Part shown: one piece after another, positions 9,213 through 18,264 of the stretch
Numbering within the stretch: position 1 is the first letter of the stretch
Layout: the number at the start of each line of letters is the position of its first letter
From: Candidatus Tisiphia endosymbiont of Beris chalybata
Lineage (GTDB): Bacteria; Pseudomonadota; Alphaproteobacteria; Rickettsiales; Rickettsiaceae
Direction: 5' to 3'
Assembly (NCBI RefSeq): GCF_964026555.1
Contig: NZ_OZ032159.1
Coordinates: forward strand, 1,488,001 to 1,552,000
Length of the DNA stretch: 64,000 nt
Position numbers and translations under genes: made by a program
The notes under the pieces: generated by a model
What the model saw: the letters and a program-made list of their open reading frames with translations, nothing else
What the model was told of the DNA's origin: nothing
The model's database searches: none

Positions 9213-9647
9213 TTAGGATTTATCAGTTTTTATAAAACTGGTGGTTTTTAACTCTATAAGTTCTTTATGTTTGGCCTTCAGATTTTTTAGAGAATAATCG
9301 CCTTCATAATATCCTTGCATATTAATGATTCTTTCTAAATAAAAATTTAGTTGTTCTGGAGAATTTTCTATCCTATTATCCTCAATTTCCATATCTTGTG
9401 TATAGTCAATTGATGAGCAGTTGGTGACATCGTCACTCAATGCTTGCCTATTATATATAGGTGTCGCTCCATCGCTCCTAGCACCAAATTCTCCTGAATT
9501 GACTATAATATGAGATATCACCTGCTGCTTAATATCAGAAAGGTAACTTTTCAATTGTTGAACCTTTTTGATAATAACGGGGATATCCCCTGGTTTAGTT
9601 ATTATCATAGCTACAAGCATTACTACTAATATCTCACCTAATGACAT
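9213..9647 (-). CDS. tatB: TatB-like twin-arginine translocase subunit with inserted repeat peptide
   Basis: 144 aa. TatB works with TatC as the receptor for folded proteins with twin-arginine signals in the inner membrane. Residues 1-19 form the single membrane helix (MSLGEILVVMLVAMIITKP), followed by the short turn and amphipathic helix (GDIPVIIKKVQQLKSYLSDIKQQV) typical of TatA/B. The length and Glu near the N-terminus favour TatB over TatA. Residues about 47-82 are encoded by a PE-1 element (9401-9507) and contain IVNSGEFGARSDG and TPIYNRQALS. The insert falls after the conserved part, in the tail that varies between TatB proteins. No tatA or tatC is adjacent. Family call is good; whether the protein still works is not shown. 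Confidence 0.82.
   Translation of the reverse strand: MSLGEILVVMLVAMIITKPGDIPVIIKKVQQLKSYLSDIKQQVISHIIVNSGEFGARSDGATPIYNRQALSDDVTNCSSIDYTQDMEIEDNRIENSPEQLNFYLERIINMQGYYEGDYSLKNLKAKHKELIELKTTSFIKTDKS
9401..9507 (-). repeat. Palindromic element PE-1, copy in tatB
   Basis: 107 bp with exact 11-bp inverted ends, TATAGTCAATT and AATTGACTATA. Read in frame by tatB. About 90% identical by eye to the copy at 15326-15432 in an unrelated gene. If the target was a duplicated TA, the net gain is 105 bp, exactly 35 codons. Confidence 0.92.
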
Positions 9648-9718
9648 ATCTTGCTACCTTTTGAGAGGTTAATTGTACTTAATATGATATAGATAGTCCT
9701 GGATACTTGAAGATAAAT

Positions 9719-9818
9719 ACCCTGTACGCACCTTAATGGTCTATGCTATACGCAGCTCGGCTCCGCTTCGTTTTTCCTAAAAATCCCTTAACTATTTTCG
9801 AACTTATGCAGGAAGTCT
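9719..9818 (-). repeat. Palindromic element PE-3, right-hand half
   Basis: From CTGTACGCACCTTAATGGTC through GCAGCTCGGCTCCGCTTCG and TTTTTCCTAAAAA to CGAACTTATGCAGGAAGTCT. The same order is seen at 46758-46857, and most of it at 53650-53715. The left half is missing. It fills the gap between tatB and glyQ and ends 15 bp from the glyQ stop codon. Confidence 0.75.
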
Positions 9819-9833
9819 AATGACAGTTAGACA

Positions 9834-10700
9834 TTATGTCCTGAGAATGCACCATTTATGGCAGCATTTCTTTGCTAAATTACGGACTCTTAATATATAG
9901 GCGGCTCGTTCAGTTACACTAATTACTCCCCTAGCGTTTAATAAATTAAAAAGGTGACTAGCCTGAATACAATAATCATAGGCAGGGAGAGGTAAATCCG
10001 CGGCCAACAAGTCATTACACTGCTTCTCGCTATCCATAAAATGTTGAAATAATATAGGGACATCCGCCAATTCTAAATTAAACTTTGAAAATTGTCTTTC
10101 CGCTACAAACTCTACTTCACCATATGTTAGAGCTTTTTCTCCCACTTGTCCATTCCAATCTAAGTTTTTTACTTCATCTATTCCTTGGATATATAAGGCT
10201 AAACGTTCTAAACCATAAGTAATTTCACCCGCAACTGGACGACACTCAATACCGCCAATTTGTTGCATATAAGTAAATTGGGATACTTCCATTCCATCAC
10301 ACCATATTTCCCAGCCAAGGCCTGCAGCCCCAAGAGTAGGGGATTCCCAATCATCTTCAACAAATCGTATATCATGTTTGGATAAATCTATCCCAAGATA
10401 ATCTAGACTTTTTAGGTAGAGTTCTTGGATATTATCAGGGGAGGGCTTTAGTATCACTTGAAATTGATAATAATGCTGCATTCTATTAGGATGTAGCGCA
10501 TATCTACTATCACTAGGGCGGCGCGAGGGTTGAACATACGCTACAAACCAAGGTTTACTGCCCAGGCTTCTCAGTACAGTAGCGGGATGGAAAGTGCCGG
10601 CACCCACGTGCGCATCATATGGCTGCAAAATTGCACAACCATAATTTTGCCAATAGTGTTGTAATTCCAGAATAATTTGCTGAAACGATAATTTCTTCAT
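9834..10700 (-). CDS. glyQ: Glycyl-tRNA synthetase alpha subunit
   Basis: Class II synthetase alpha chain of the alpha2-beta2 enzyme that charges tRNA-Gly. It has the family's highly conserved text: '[24 protein letters not shown]', '[15 protein letters not shown]', '[13 protein letters not shown]', '[15 protein letters not shown]' and '[16 protein letters not shown]'. The frame opens at 10793, but the ATG at 10700 (MKKLSFQQI) gives 288 aa, the normal length, and starts 16 bp after the holC stop. The C-terminal 15 residues ([10 protein letters not shown]) are less typical and lie next to a PE-3 element. The beta-subunit gene glyS, often adjacent, is not in the window, so it must be elsewhere. 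Confidence 0.95.
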   Translation of the reverse strand: MKKLSFQQIILELQHYWQNYGCAILQPYDAHVGAGTFHPATVLRSLGSKPWFVAYVQPSRRPSDSRYALHPNRMQHYYQFQVILKPSPDNIQELYLKSLDYLGIDLSKHDIRFVEDDWESPTLGAAGLGWEIWCDGMEVSQFTYMQQIGGIECRPVAGEITYGLERLALYIQGIDEVKNLDWNGQVGEKALTYGEVEFVAERQFSKFNLELADVPILFQHFMDSEKQCNDLLAADLPLPAYDYCIQASHLFNLLNARGVISVTERAAYILRVRNLAKKCCHKWCILRT

Positions 10701-10716
10701 GGTGGTTAATTTATTA

Positions 10717-11187
10717 TTAATTCTGTTCCTGGTTACTCCAAGTGCCCATAGGATGTTGTTTATAACATTTAACGGCTGGGGAGGGAGCAGCAAGATTAGA
10801 TATTGTATTGATCATCTTATCTAAATTAACTCCCTCCTCATATATTATAATTATCCTTTGAAAATGTCCAATATAAGGGGCGTTGCTTAAAATTTCTTCT
10901 ATATTAAATGGCGCTAGGATAATTAACACATTAGCCTGATTAGGATTTTCTAATTCAGAAGTTAAGTATATAGGTTGTTTCTCTGGCAAGGGGTCTAGCT
11001 TGCTGCCATGAGGGATAAATTGTTTTCTAGAATAAGTCCATATTAATTTATTGAGTAACTCTTGTGCTTCTATATCGGGAGTTAATATTATTATTTTAAA
11101 CTTATTATGATAAGATTTCTCCACTAGCTGGCAAGCAGTTTTATAAAGTGAACCTTCGCTAGCATGGTATAAGCTAAACTGCTGCAT
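10717..11187 (-). CDS. holC: DNA polymerase III chi subunit
   Basis: About 156 aa. HolC (chi) links the clamp loader to single-stranded DNA-binding protein at the replication fork. Recognisable segments are '[33 protein letters not shown]', '[18 protein letters not shown]' and '[21 protein letters not shown]', the usual chi core. The frame also has a TTG six codons upstream at 11205; I prefer the ATG at 11187. Neither has a clear ribosome-binding site. The gene lies between ptrB and glyQ, all on the reverse strand, and is probably co-transcribed with glyQ. Confidence 0.88.
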   Translation of the reverse strand: MQQFSLYHASEGSLYKTACQLVEKSYHNKFKIIILTPDIEAQELLNKLIWTYSRKQFIPHGSKLDPLPEKQPIYLTSELENPNQANVLIILAPFNIEEILSNAPYIGHFQRIIIIYEEGVNLDKMINTISNLAAPSPAVKCYKQHPMGTWSNQEQN

Positions 11188-11224
11188 AAAAAATTCTAAA
11201 CTCAAAAAATTAAGAACGCAAAGA

Positions 11225-13276
11225 TCAAGTATTTATATTAAAAATTTTTAATATAAATACTATATCATCGGCTGCTTCTTTTAAATAATCAAAACGATCG
11301 GAAGATCCTTGATGACCTGTATCCATATTAGTCTTTAATAATAAGATATTATTATCGGTTTTCATAGCACGCAGCCTTGCTGCCCATTTTGCGGGCTCCC
11401 AGTAACCAACCCTAGGATCCGACAATCCAGCAGTAATAAATAAACTTGGGTAATTTTGTGCTTTGATATTATCATAGGGAGAATAGGACTTAATATAATT
11501 AAAATACTCTAATTCTTTAGGGTTACCCCATTCTTTAAATTCTCCAGGGGTTAAGGGTAAGCTTTCATCCAGCATGGTACTTAATACATCTACAAAAGGT
11601 ACATGCGCTATGACTGCTTTAAATAGCTCTGGGCGTAGATTCATTACTCCTCCCATTAGTAATCCACCTGCACTTCCACCGCAAATGGCTATATTGCCTG
11701 TACTAGTATATTTCTGATTAATCAGAATTTCAGCAGCAGCGATAAAATCACTAAAGGTACGTTTTTTATTCAGGAATTTAGCCGCTTCATACCAGTCAAG
11801 TCCTAGCTCATTACCCCCTCTGATATGCGCAATAGCATATACGAAACCACGGTTTACTAGAGAAATAGGAGAATTACTAAAAGCTGCGGGGAGGCCTATA
11901 CCATAAGAACCATAACCGTATAAATATAAAGGATTAGAACCATCTTTCTTAAACAATGATTTTTTATACCATAAGCTAATAGGTACTTGTACCCCTTCGT
12001 TATCAGCAAATATCCTCTCTACCATGTATTCGTCAGGATTAAAGCCGCTAGGTATTTCTTGAGTTTTTAATATAGATAGTTTTTCATCATTAAAATCGTA
12101 GCTATAGGTAGTATTGGGTCTAGCTGGTGAAGAGTACACTACTCTAATATCATCTTCGTCAAAATTAGTAGAAAGAGCCATAGCTGAAAAAGCTGCATCT
12201 GGAAAATTAATCACTTTTTCCGTCTCATTTGTAAGATGCTTTATTTTACTTAAGGCTAATCCTAGAACCCTATAATTAAGTATCAGATAGTTTTTAGTGA
12301 TCTCACAACTTATTAAGTATCTATTAGGAGCTTCAGGCACATAATTATTCTCCCATAAGCTATTTTGAAAATTATTTATATCTACTAATACTACTCGGAA
12401 ATTTTTAGCTCCTTCATTAGTTCTAATATAAAAATTATTACCATTATGTTCAACATCATAAAATATTCCCTCTTTTAGCGGCCGTATCAGCTGGGGCTGA
12501 AAATGCTCATCGTCCATTTGGATCGCATGAATTTCATTAGTATTATGGCCCGCAACATTAATAAAGACATATTGTTTACTAGATGATTTATTCGCATCTA
12601 TTTGATATAAGGGATCATGTATAGAAAAGATTAACTGATCATTTTCTTGGCGTGCTCCTAAGGTATGAAACATTAATTTATCTTGACGAAAATGCTGATT
12701 AAGGGGAAGATAAAAGAAACCTTTGAGCTTTTCATGCCAAATTATATTACCCCCGACATTGGGGATTGCATCTGCTAAATATTCTTTAGTTGTTAAATTA
12801 TAAATTTTAATCGTAAACTTTTCATCGCCCGTAAAATTAACGCTATACGCCATTAATGTATGATCAGGTGAGATCGCTATAGTACGTACAGTAGTAAATT
12901 TATTATTTTGAGCAATAAGATTAACATCAAGGATAATTTCTTCTTCAGCTGACATTGAATATTTTTTCCTACAATATATAGGATATCCTTTATCTTGTTC
13001 AGTTCTGATATAGTAATAGTAATCATCTTTTTTAGTAGGTACAGACTGATCAGTTAATTTAATTCTTCCTTTAATTTCTTCAAAAATTTTGTCTTTTTCT
13101 GCTTGGAGAGGATTAAAAAATTGTGCAGCGTAATTGTTTTCTGCCTCTAAATATTCAATAATTTTCTTATCTTGCACATTTGGCCAGTTAGGATCCCGAA
13201 GCCAGGCATATTCATCTGTGATTTGTTGGTTATGTAATGTAAAGTTATAATCAATTTTAGGTGCTATAGGCGGCAT
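11225..13276 (-). CDS. ptrB: Oligopeptidase B (prolyl oligopeptidase family, S9)
   Basis: Serine peptidase that cleaves small peptides after basic residues. The N-terminal beta-propeller begins with the family signature 'MPPIAPKIDYNFTLHN ... DEYAWLRDPNWP'. The C-terminal alpha/beta-hydrolase domain has the nucleophile motif GGSAGGLL, an Asp in 'AGLSDPRVGYWEPAKW' and the His in 'MDTGHQGSS'. The frame stays open to 13441 and would add 55 residues with one hydrophobic helix. The ATG at 13276 has AGGAGA seven bases upstream and gives 683 aa, the normal family length, so I chose it. A membrane-anchored form from the upstream start cannot be excluded. The last codons are formed by a perfect 34-bp palindrome (11228-11261). 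Confidence 0.92.
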   Translation of the reverse strand: MPPIAPKIDYNFTLHNQQITDEYAWLRDPNWPNVQDKKIIEYLEAENNYAAQFFNPLQAEKDKIFEEIKGRIKLTDQSVPTKKDDYYYYIRTEQDKGYPIYCRKKYSMSAEEEIILDVNLIAQNNKFTTVRTIAISPDHTLMAYSVNFTGDEKFTIKIYNLTTKEYLADAIPNVGGNIIWHEKLKGFFYLPLNQHFRQDKLMFHTLGARQENDQLIFSIHDPLYQIDANKSSSKQYVFINVAGHNTNEIHAIQMDDEHFQPQLIRPLKEGIFYDVEHNGNNFYIRTNEGAKNFRVVLVDINNFQNSLWENNYVPEAPNRYLISCEITKNYLILNYRVLGLALSKIKHLTNETEKVINFPDAAFSAMALSTNFDEDDIRVVYSSPARPNTTYSYDFNDEKLSILKTQEIPSGFNPDEYMVERIFADNEGVQVPISLWYKKSLFKKDGSNPLYLYGYGSYGIGLPAAFSNSPISLVNRGFVYAIAHIRGGNELGLDWYEAAKFLNKKRTFSDFIAAAEILINQKYTSTGNIAICGGSAGGLLMGGVMNLRPELFKAVIAHVPFVDVLSTMLDESLPLTPGEFKEWGNPKELEYFNYIKSYSPYDNIKAQNYPSLFITAGLSDPRVGYWEPAKWAARLRAMKTDNNILLLKTNMDTGHQGSSDRFDYLKEAADDIVFILKIFNINT
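11228..11261 (-). terminator. Perfect 34-bp palindrome at the end of ptrB
   Basis: Two exact 17-base arms (AGTATTTATATTAAAAA and its complement) lie entirely within the last ptrB codons, directly before the TGA at 11225-11227. On the transcript it would fold into an AU-only stem. It may act as a weak terminator or mRNA 3' end for ptrB, placed inside the coding sequence. Confidence 0.4.
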
Positions 13277-13493
13277 TATTTTATTCTCCTTATTTTGAGA
13301 GTTGCTCAATAGGATAGTGATAACAAACGACATAATAATAAATATGCTAATATATATTATTAACTCAAATTGCGTAAATTTTTTCTTAAAAGGGGGGGCT
13401 ACCCCAAGGAATAAAGATAGAATTTGGTGAATTTTCATCAATTGTTGTTTATTATCCTCTAATTAGGTTAATTGCTAAATAAGAAATTGAAGT

Positions 13494-15170
13494 TTATAAA
13501 AAATTCATTATAGAGCTTAAATATATAGTAAGCATAATTAACAAAGTCATTACTATAAATAAACTGGCTGATAGATTATGTAAAGATTTTATTTTACGTA
13601 AAGTTTTTTTATCAATGCTGGTTAAAATATTATATTGAACTCCTACAGCAGAATGATCTTCAGATGGGATTTGGTGATAGTGGTATTTATAATAAATGCT
13701 GCGGCACATATTTTCAACCATACGGAATAAATCTATATTTATGCTAGTAGTTGAATGTCTAGAAACTATTTTGTTGACTATCTTGGCCAATAGAATTGCT
13801 ATTAGAATTACTATTAGCTGTTCTATTATCTCTTCCCGATTTAGCTTATATAGTAATACGGGATATGATAAATTAAGTAATTTAAGGGTTTGCTCAAACC
13901 AGAAGCTAATAATAAAAGTAAATAGTAACATCGTAAATAAGCTAAGTTTAGTTAATATATTCAAATTAGGAGCAAAACCCCCAGTTACATTTTTATATTT
14001 CACCATAGAAAATATAGCTATAACAGTGATAATTTTTAAAAATAAAATAGCATAATAGCTTATGTCTTGACTCAAGCTGGATATTATAAAAAGTTTAGCA
14101 GTAAAGCTAGACACTATAGGAGCGGAAATTATTAACAAAATACTTAATATCAAGCTTGCTAATAATAAAGGATTTTTGATCGACCACCCTATTTTTAATT
14201 CTGAACAATTTTCTATTTGCTGTTTGTCTATCAATATTGCCGCATATAAACTAAATAAAGCCTTATAACATATATGAATAAATAAAAAAACAGTTACCCC
14301 TAAAGAGACCTGCTCTGATTTTGTGCCAATAGCAATTAGCATAAAGCCGAGCTGAGAGATCGTAAGGTAGCATATTACTCTTTTAATATTATCTTCAATA
14401 CATGCATATATTCCGCTATAAAGGATCATTAATATCCCAAAAAATTTAAGTATTTCTAAGCCACTAAATAATTTGAGTATAATAATAATTGCTATTTTAC
14501 TAGTAAAACTAATTAAATATACTATCCCTGAGCTTGAAGCATAAGGGTAGCAATTTACCATCCACCCAGAAAAAGGAGGGACAGCAACGTTAATTAGACA
14601 ACCGCTAAGGATTAAAAGATAAAATATATTAGGGGTGGCTTCTATTAAGGCAGTTAAAGGAACAATTTGTATAGTAGAACTATGGGTGATGATATAACTA
14701 ATGCCTATTAAAATTAGGCTACTTCCTAGTAAATGGGTTAAAAAATATTGTCTTGCTGCTATAAAACTATTTTTATGTTTCCCATAGAAAATTAATATAC
14801 TTGCCAAGATCATCATAATCTCTAAAGCAACAAACAGAGAAATAAAATCGCCAGCGAATAGCCCCATTAGGGCAAAAAAAGAATAGGTGCTCCCTATTAA
14901 GACTTCAAATTTTCTCTTTTGACTAATTGCATATAAATTAGTAGCTAAGGTTATCATCATAAAAGCAAGACTTATTAATCTATTTTCCTTACTAATATTA
15001 ACTAACAAATTGTCATAATACTCTACTATTATGTTTTCTTGAGTGAGTAATAATAAATAAATTACCGATAGTGGATAAATTATCGAAGTAATGTAAAATA
15101 CAATATTATACTTGCCATATAATATATAAGTACAAAGAGGTAAGAAAATTAGCAGAAGAAGGTAATGCAT
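13494..15170 (-). CDS. NuoL/NuoM/MrpD-family membrane ion-transport subunit
   Basis: 558 aa, about 14 predicted membrane helices. It belongs to the proton-conducting transporter family shared by complex I subunits NuoL/M/N and Mrp antiporter subunits A/D. Family text includes 'LFAGDFISLFVALEIMMILASILIFYG' (the helix-5 Glu region), 'AARQYFLTHLLGSSLILIGISY', 'AVPPFSGWM' and 'DNIKRVICYLTISQLGFMLIAIG'. It is the last gene of a reverse-strand cluster after two further members of the family and an MrpC-like subunit. The C-terminus (residues 490-558) resembles the end of NuoL/MrpA-type proteins. Whether it acts in a Na+/H+ antiporter or an energy-coupled complex cannot be told from sequence. Confidence 0.82.
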   Translation of the reverse strand: MHYLLLLIFLPLCTYILYGKYNIVFYITSIIYPLSVIYLLLLTQENIIVEYYDNLLVNISKENRLISLAFMMITLATNLYAISQKRKFEVLIGSTYSFFALMGLFAGDFISLFVALEIMMILASILIFYGKHKNSFIAARQYFLTHLLGSSLILIGISYIITHSSTIQIVPLTALIEATPNIFYLLILSGCLINVAVPPFSGWMVNCYPYASSSGIVYLISFTSKIAIIIILKLFSGLEILKFFGILMILYSGIYACIEDNIKRVICYLTISQLGFMLIAIGTKSEQVSLGVTVFLFIHICYKALFSLYAAILIDKQQIENCSELKIGWSIKNPLLLASLILSILLIISAPIVSSFTAKLFIISSLSQDISYYAILFLKIITVIAIFSMVKYKNVTGGFAPNLNILTKLSLFTMLLFTFIISFWFEQTLKLLNLSYPVLLYKLNREEIIEQLIVILIAILLAKIVNKIVSRHSTTSINIDLFRMVENMCRSIYYKYHYHQIPSEDHSAVGVQYNILTSIDKKTLRKIKSLHNLSASLFIVMTLLIMLTIYLSSIMNFL

Positions 15171-15191
15171 GAAATTTATATATTTAATAGC

Positions 15192-16766
15192 TCAAGCAAT
15201 ATATATTAAAAACTTTTTAATAAAAATTTGTACAAAGTAAAATAATATTACCCCACTTGTGCAAATAATTAAACTAATAAATATTGGAGTAGGTAAGCTA
15301 TGTTCTCGAGAAAGAGATGGCAGGTTATAGTCAATTGATGAGAATTTGGTGACATTGTTACTCAATGCTTGCCTATTATATATAGGCGTCACTCCATCGC
15401 TCCTAGCACCAAATTCTCCTGAATTGACTATATCATCTACCGGCTTATAAATAAATGATATTAGTTTTGTTAAATAGAGCGCTGAAAATAAAGTACTTAA
15501 AGCTAATATCGTTATCACTAATAGCTGGTCTTGCTGAACTGCTGCTAACATAATATAAAATTTACTGATAAAACCACCAAAAGGAGGGATACCTATCAAT
15601 GATAAGCTGGCTAAAACAATAATAAAGCTGGTCTTCGGCATTTCTGCAGCCACCCCTAGAAGATCAGAAGCTTGGGCTGTCTTTTTTAAGCTATAGATAC
15701 ATCCCATTGCATAAAATAAACAAATTTTGGTAAAAGAATGAGAGCATAAATGTAAAATGGCTGCTCCCATAGACTTTGAAGTAAACATAAAAGCGCTAAG
15801 TAAAGCTATGCCTAATTGATTAATTGTAGAATATGCTAAGATCTTTTTAATGTTATTACTTTGTAGCGCTTTAAATGAGCTATATAATATAGTAAAGGCT
15901 GGAATCCAAATAGCAATATTTAAGTCAGAAAAAATAGTGTGTAAATATTTAAGCCCAAAAACATATAATAGAATTTTATAAATACAAAAAAGCCCCGATT
16001 TTACCACTATAACCGCGTGTAATAAGGCACTGACTGGATAATGAGCTACCATTGCTGCAGGCAACCATTGATGCATTGGTAATAATGCTGCCTTAGCTAT
16101 CCCAAAAATAAACATAAAAAATAAAATCATTGCTTGAGCAGGTGAAAAGTAATTTGCCAAAAAGCCATGAGATATAAAATTGCCATGTCCTACCCTAGTA
16201 TAAATAACCATTACAGCGGGTAGAAATAATATAGCTCCGGCTATTACCAATATTTTTAAGTATTTAGACATACCAGAGATAATTTTATCGCCCCCCGAAT
16301 GGCCAATTAAAGGAGCAGTGGACAAAGTTAATATTTCATAAAAAGTAAACATAGTGAACAGATTTGAGGATAATGCTATCATTATTCCGGCTAAAACACT
16401 GAGATTTAAAAAAAACAGAAAGTGAGAGGAATTTCCAATAATATTAATCTTTAAATATTGGATAGTATAAATAAGTGCACAAATCCATAAAGTGCTTATT
16501 AAAGTGAGAAAAATCAGGCTTAGTGGTTCTAGGTGAAAACCCAGAGAAAAATTGCCTATTACGTTTACTGATAGTTGAACTCTAACTCCTTTTAAAAATA
16601 ACCAATCAATAATTAGAATATTTATAAAAAAGAAACAGCTGATAATAATTAATAAGGAATTACGGCTTCTGCTATCACTCTTACTAATAAAAGGGGCGAG
16701 TAAGTTCAAAGTTGTTAGGAACAAGGTGGATAAAAGCAAAAAATCAGGCGTAATGATAGAGTTCAC
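15192..16766 (-). CDS. Mrp/NuoM-like antiporter subunit carrying an in-frame PE-1 repeat
   Basis: 524 aa polytopic membrane protein of the MrpA/D and NuoL/M family. The conserved core includes 'YEILTLSTAPLIGHSGG', 'KAALLPMHQWLPAAMVAHYP', 'VSALLHAVIVVKSGLFCIYKI' and 'NIKKILAYSTINQLGIALLSA', with the lysine and histidine residues of the proton path. Residues about 445-480 are encoded by PE-1 (15326-15432) and add IVNSGEFGARSDG and TPIYNRQALS between the last two membrane helices, an exposed loop where extra residues may be tolerated. It is followed 21 bp later by the 558-aa paralog and preceded 4 bp upstream by the MrpD-like gene, so one transcript is likely. Confidence 0.85.
   Translation of the reverse strand: MNSIITPDFLLLSTLFLTTLNLLAPFISKSDSRSRNSLLIIISCFFFINILIIDWLFLKGVRVQLSVNVIGNFSLGFHLEPLSLIFLTLISTLWICALIYTIQYLKINIIGNSSHFLFFLNLSVLAGIMIALSSNLFTMFTFYEILTLSTAPLIGHSGGDKIISGMSKYLKILVIAGAILFLPAVMVIYTRVGHGNFISHGFLANYFSPAQAMILFFMFIFGIAKAALLPMHQWLPAAMVAHYPVSALLHAVIVVKSGLFCIYKILLYVFGLKYLHTIFSDLNIAIWIPAFTILYSSFKALQSNNIKKILAYSTINQLGIALLSAFMFTSKSMGAAILHLCSHSFTKICLFYAMGCIYSLKKTAQASDLLGVAAEMPKTSFIIVLASLSLIGIPPFGGFISKFYIMLAAVQQDQLLVITILALSTLFSALYLTKLISFIYKPVDDIVNSGEFGARSDGVTPIYNRQALSNNVTKFSSIDYNLPSLSREHSLPTPIFISLIICTSGVILFYFVQIFIKKFLIYIA
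15326..15432 (-). repeat. Palindromic element PE-1, copy in the Mrp-like gene
   Basis: 107 bp with the same inverted ends as the tatB copy (TATAGTCAATT/AATTGACTATA) and read in the same frame. The encoded peptides differ at only a handful of about 35 positions. Confidence 0.92.
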
Positions 16767-16770
16767 GTAA

Positions 16771-18264
16771 CTACCCTCCTAGCCCTAGTAGAGTATTATT
16801 TACTACCATATTGTAGAAAATTTGCAGGCGGCCTAAATATATCACTAAGATAGCTTGTCCTATACTAATAATAGTCAGCCCATAATGATTAAGGGATGAG
16901 GGTATTGAGTCAGAAATATACTTACTGACGTTAGAACTCTTGCGCAATTCCAGAGGTCTGTTTTCTTCAAAAAATAGCTTTTTAGCAATTTTATAATGAT
17001 AAAGATAGGCGAGGCAGGAGCTGATTATAATAACTATGAACTCAACCCATAGCTTTTTTAGTAACAATAATTCAATGATAGTAAGCTTAATAATAAACAT
17101 CCCACTAATTGGTAAGCCACAACTACAAATTAAATTAAAGCCTACTAAAAAACGCCATAATAGTCCAACTTTTTTTAAATGAGCATAACCATATAAGTCG
17201 CTAATGGTAATTATTAGAAATAGGGCTATTTTATTGAGACTATCAGCCAATAAAAATGGAAAAATAATATTTTCGCCTTGCGGAATTCCTAGCAGTAGAA
17301 ATACATAACCAATTTGAGCAGTCGCAGAATAGATAATAATATTTTTAATTTTTTGCCCTTTGAGAGCAAAGTAAGTACATAGTGTAATAGCAGACAAAGC
17401 TATTGGCTTAATAAAATATGGAAAAATATTAATAATAACATTGTAATCAATAACACAATGGATGAATCTCAGCACTATATAGATGCCTACGATACTAGAA
17501 ATACCGGTAATATAAATAAGCATTACCGGAGCTACTGAATAATAGGCTCTAATCATCCAAAAATGCATAGGGAAAAGAGCAGTTTTAAGAAGCGCGCCAA
17601 TTAAAAAAAAGCTGATAGAAATTACTATTGTTTTTGAATGGTAATTAGATTTTAAAAGTCCGGAAATATCAGTCATATTCAGGCTGCCAGTATAACTTAG
17701 CAAGAATCCAATGGCTATTAATATTAAAGTAGCACCAATAGTGCCGAGTATTAGATAATCGAAGGCGCCAATGGCTGCTTTCGGATTATTGCCTTGGGCC
17801 ATTAACACATAAGTGCTCAGAGAAGATATTTCAATAAAAACATACAAATTAAACAGATCGTTAGTACTCAGTATGCCGAGGTAACCTGCGTGAGCAAATA
17901 ATAAAATAGCATAAAATAATGATCGCCTTTTCTTGTCAATAAATTCTAGTACGGTTTCTTTAATTAATTTGTTGCAGAAAATTAAATAAAATAATATTAC
18001 CCCATTAATATATATAATAAGAGGTTGGCTGAGGTAATCTAATTTATATTCGATTCCAATCGGTGCCGCCCAGTTACCAAAATTATACATAAGAGGAGCA
18101 TTAATTGCCGACAGACCATAAATACTAAGAATTAAGCTTAGCCCAATTGAGAGGATTACTATTATTCGAGTAATAAATATATAACGGAAAGTTAATATCG
18201 AAAATAATGCACCAAACAGTGGAGAGAGAACTTGCAATACTGGGAAATGTTTAATTAATATCAT
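16771..18264 (-). CDS. mrpD: MrpD-like monovalent cation/H+ antiporter subunit
   Basis: 497 aa, about 14 membrane helices, NuoN/MrpD family. The N-terminus 'YNFGNWAAPIGIEYKLDYLSQPLIIYING' matches the MrpD pattern for the first periplasmic segment. 'NDLFNLYVFIEISSLSTYVLMAQG' carries the conserved Glu of the fifth helix, and 'GALLKTALFPMHFWMIRAYYSVAP' and 'IKNIIIYSATAQIGYVFLLLG' carry the central lysine regions. The start codon overlaps the stop of the upstream mrpC-like gene (ATGA at 18261-18264), which implies translational coupling. Probably part of a Na+ or K+/H+ antiporter; the other Mrp subunits (A/B, E, F, G) are not in the window. Confidence 0.85.
   Translation of the reverse strand: MILIKHFPVLQVLSPLFGALFSILTFRYIFITRIIVILSIGLSLILSIYGLSAINAPLMYNFGNWAAPIGIEYKLDYLSQPLIIYINGVILFYLIFCNKLIKETVLEFIDKKRRSLFYAILLFAHAGYLGILSTNDLFNLYVFIEISSLSTYVLMAQGNNPKAAIGAFDYLILGTIGATLILIAIGFLLSYTGSLNMTDISGLLKSNYHSKTIVISISFFLIGALLKTALFPMHFWMIRAYYSVAPVMLIYITGISSIVGIYIVLRFIHCVIDYNVIINIFPYFIKPIALSAITLCTYFALKGQKIKNIIIYSATAQIGYVFLLLGIPQGENIIFPFLLADSLNKIALFLIITISDLYGYAHLKKVGLLWRFLVGFNLICSCGLPISGMFIIKLTIIELLLLKKLWVEFIVIIISSCLAYLYHYKIAKKLFFEENRPLELRKSSNVSKYISDSIPSSLNHYGLTIISIGQAILVIYLGRLQIFYNMVVNNTLLGLGG

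Noticed and set aside
13277-13441. Membrane-helix extension of ptrB
   Set aside because: The ATG at 13276 has an excellent ribosome-binding site and gives the normal length; the extension was not included, though it cannot be excluded.
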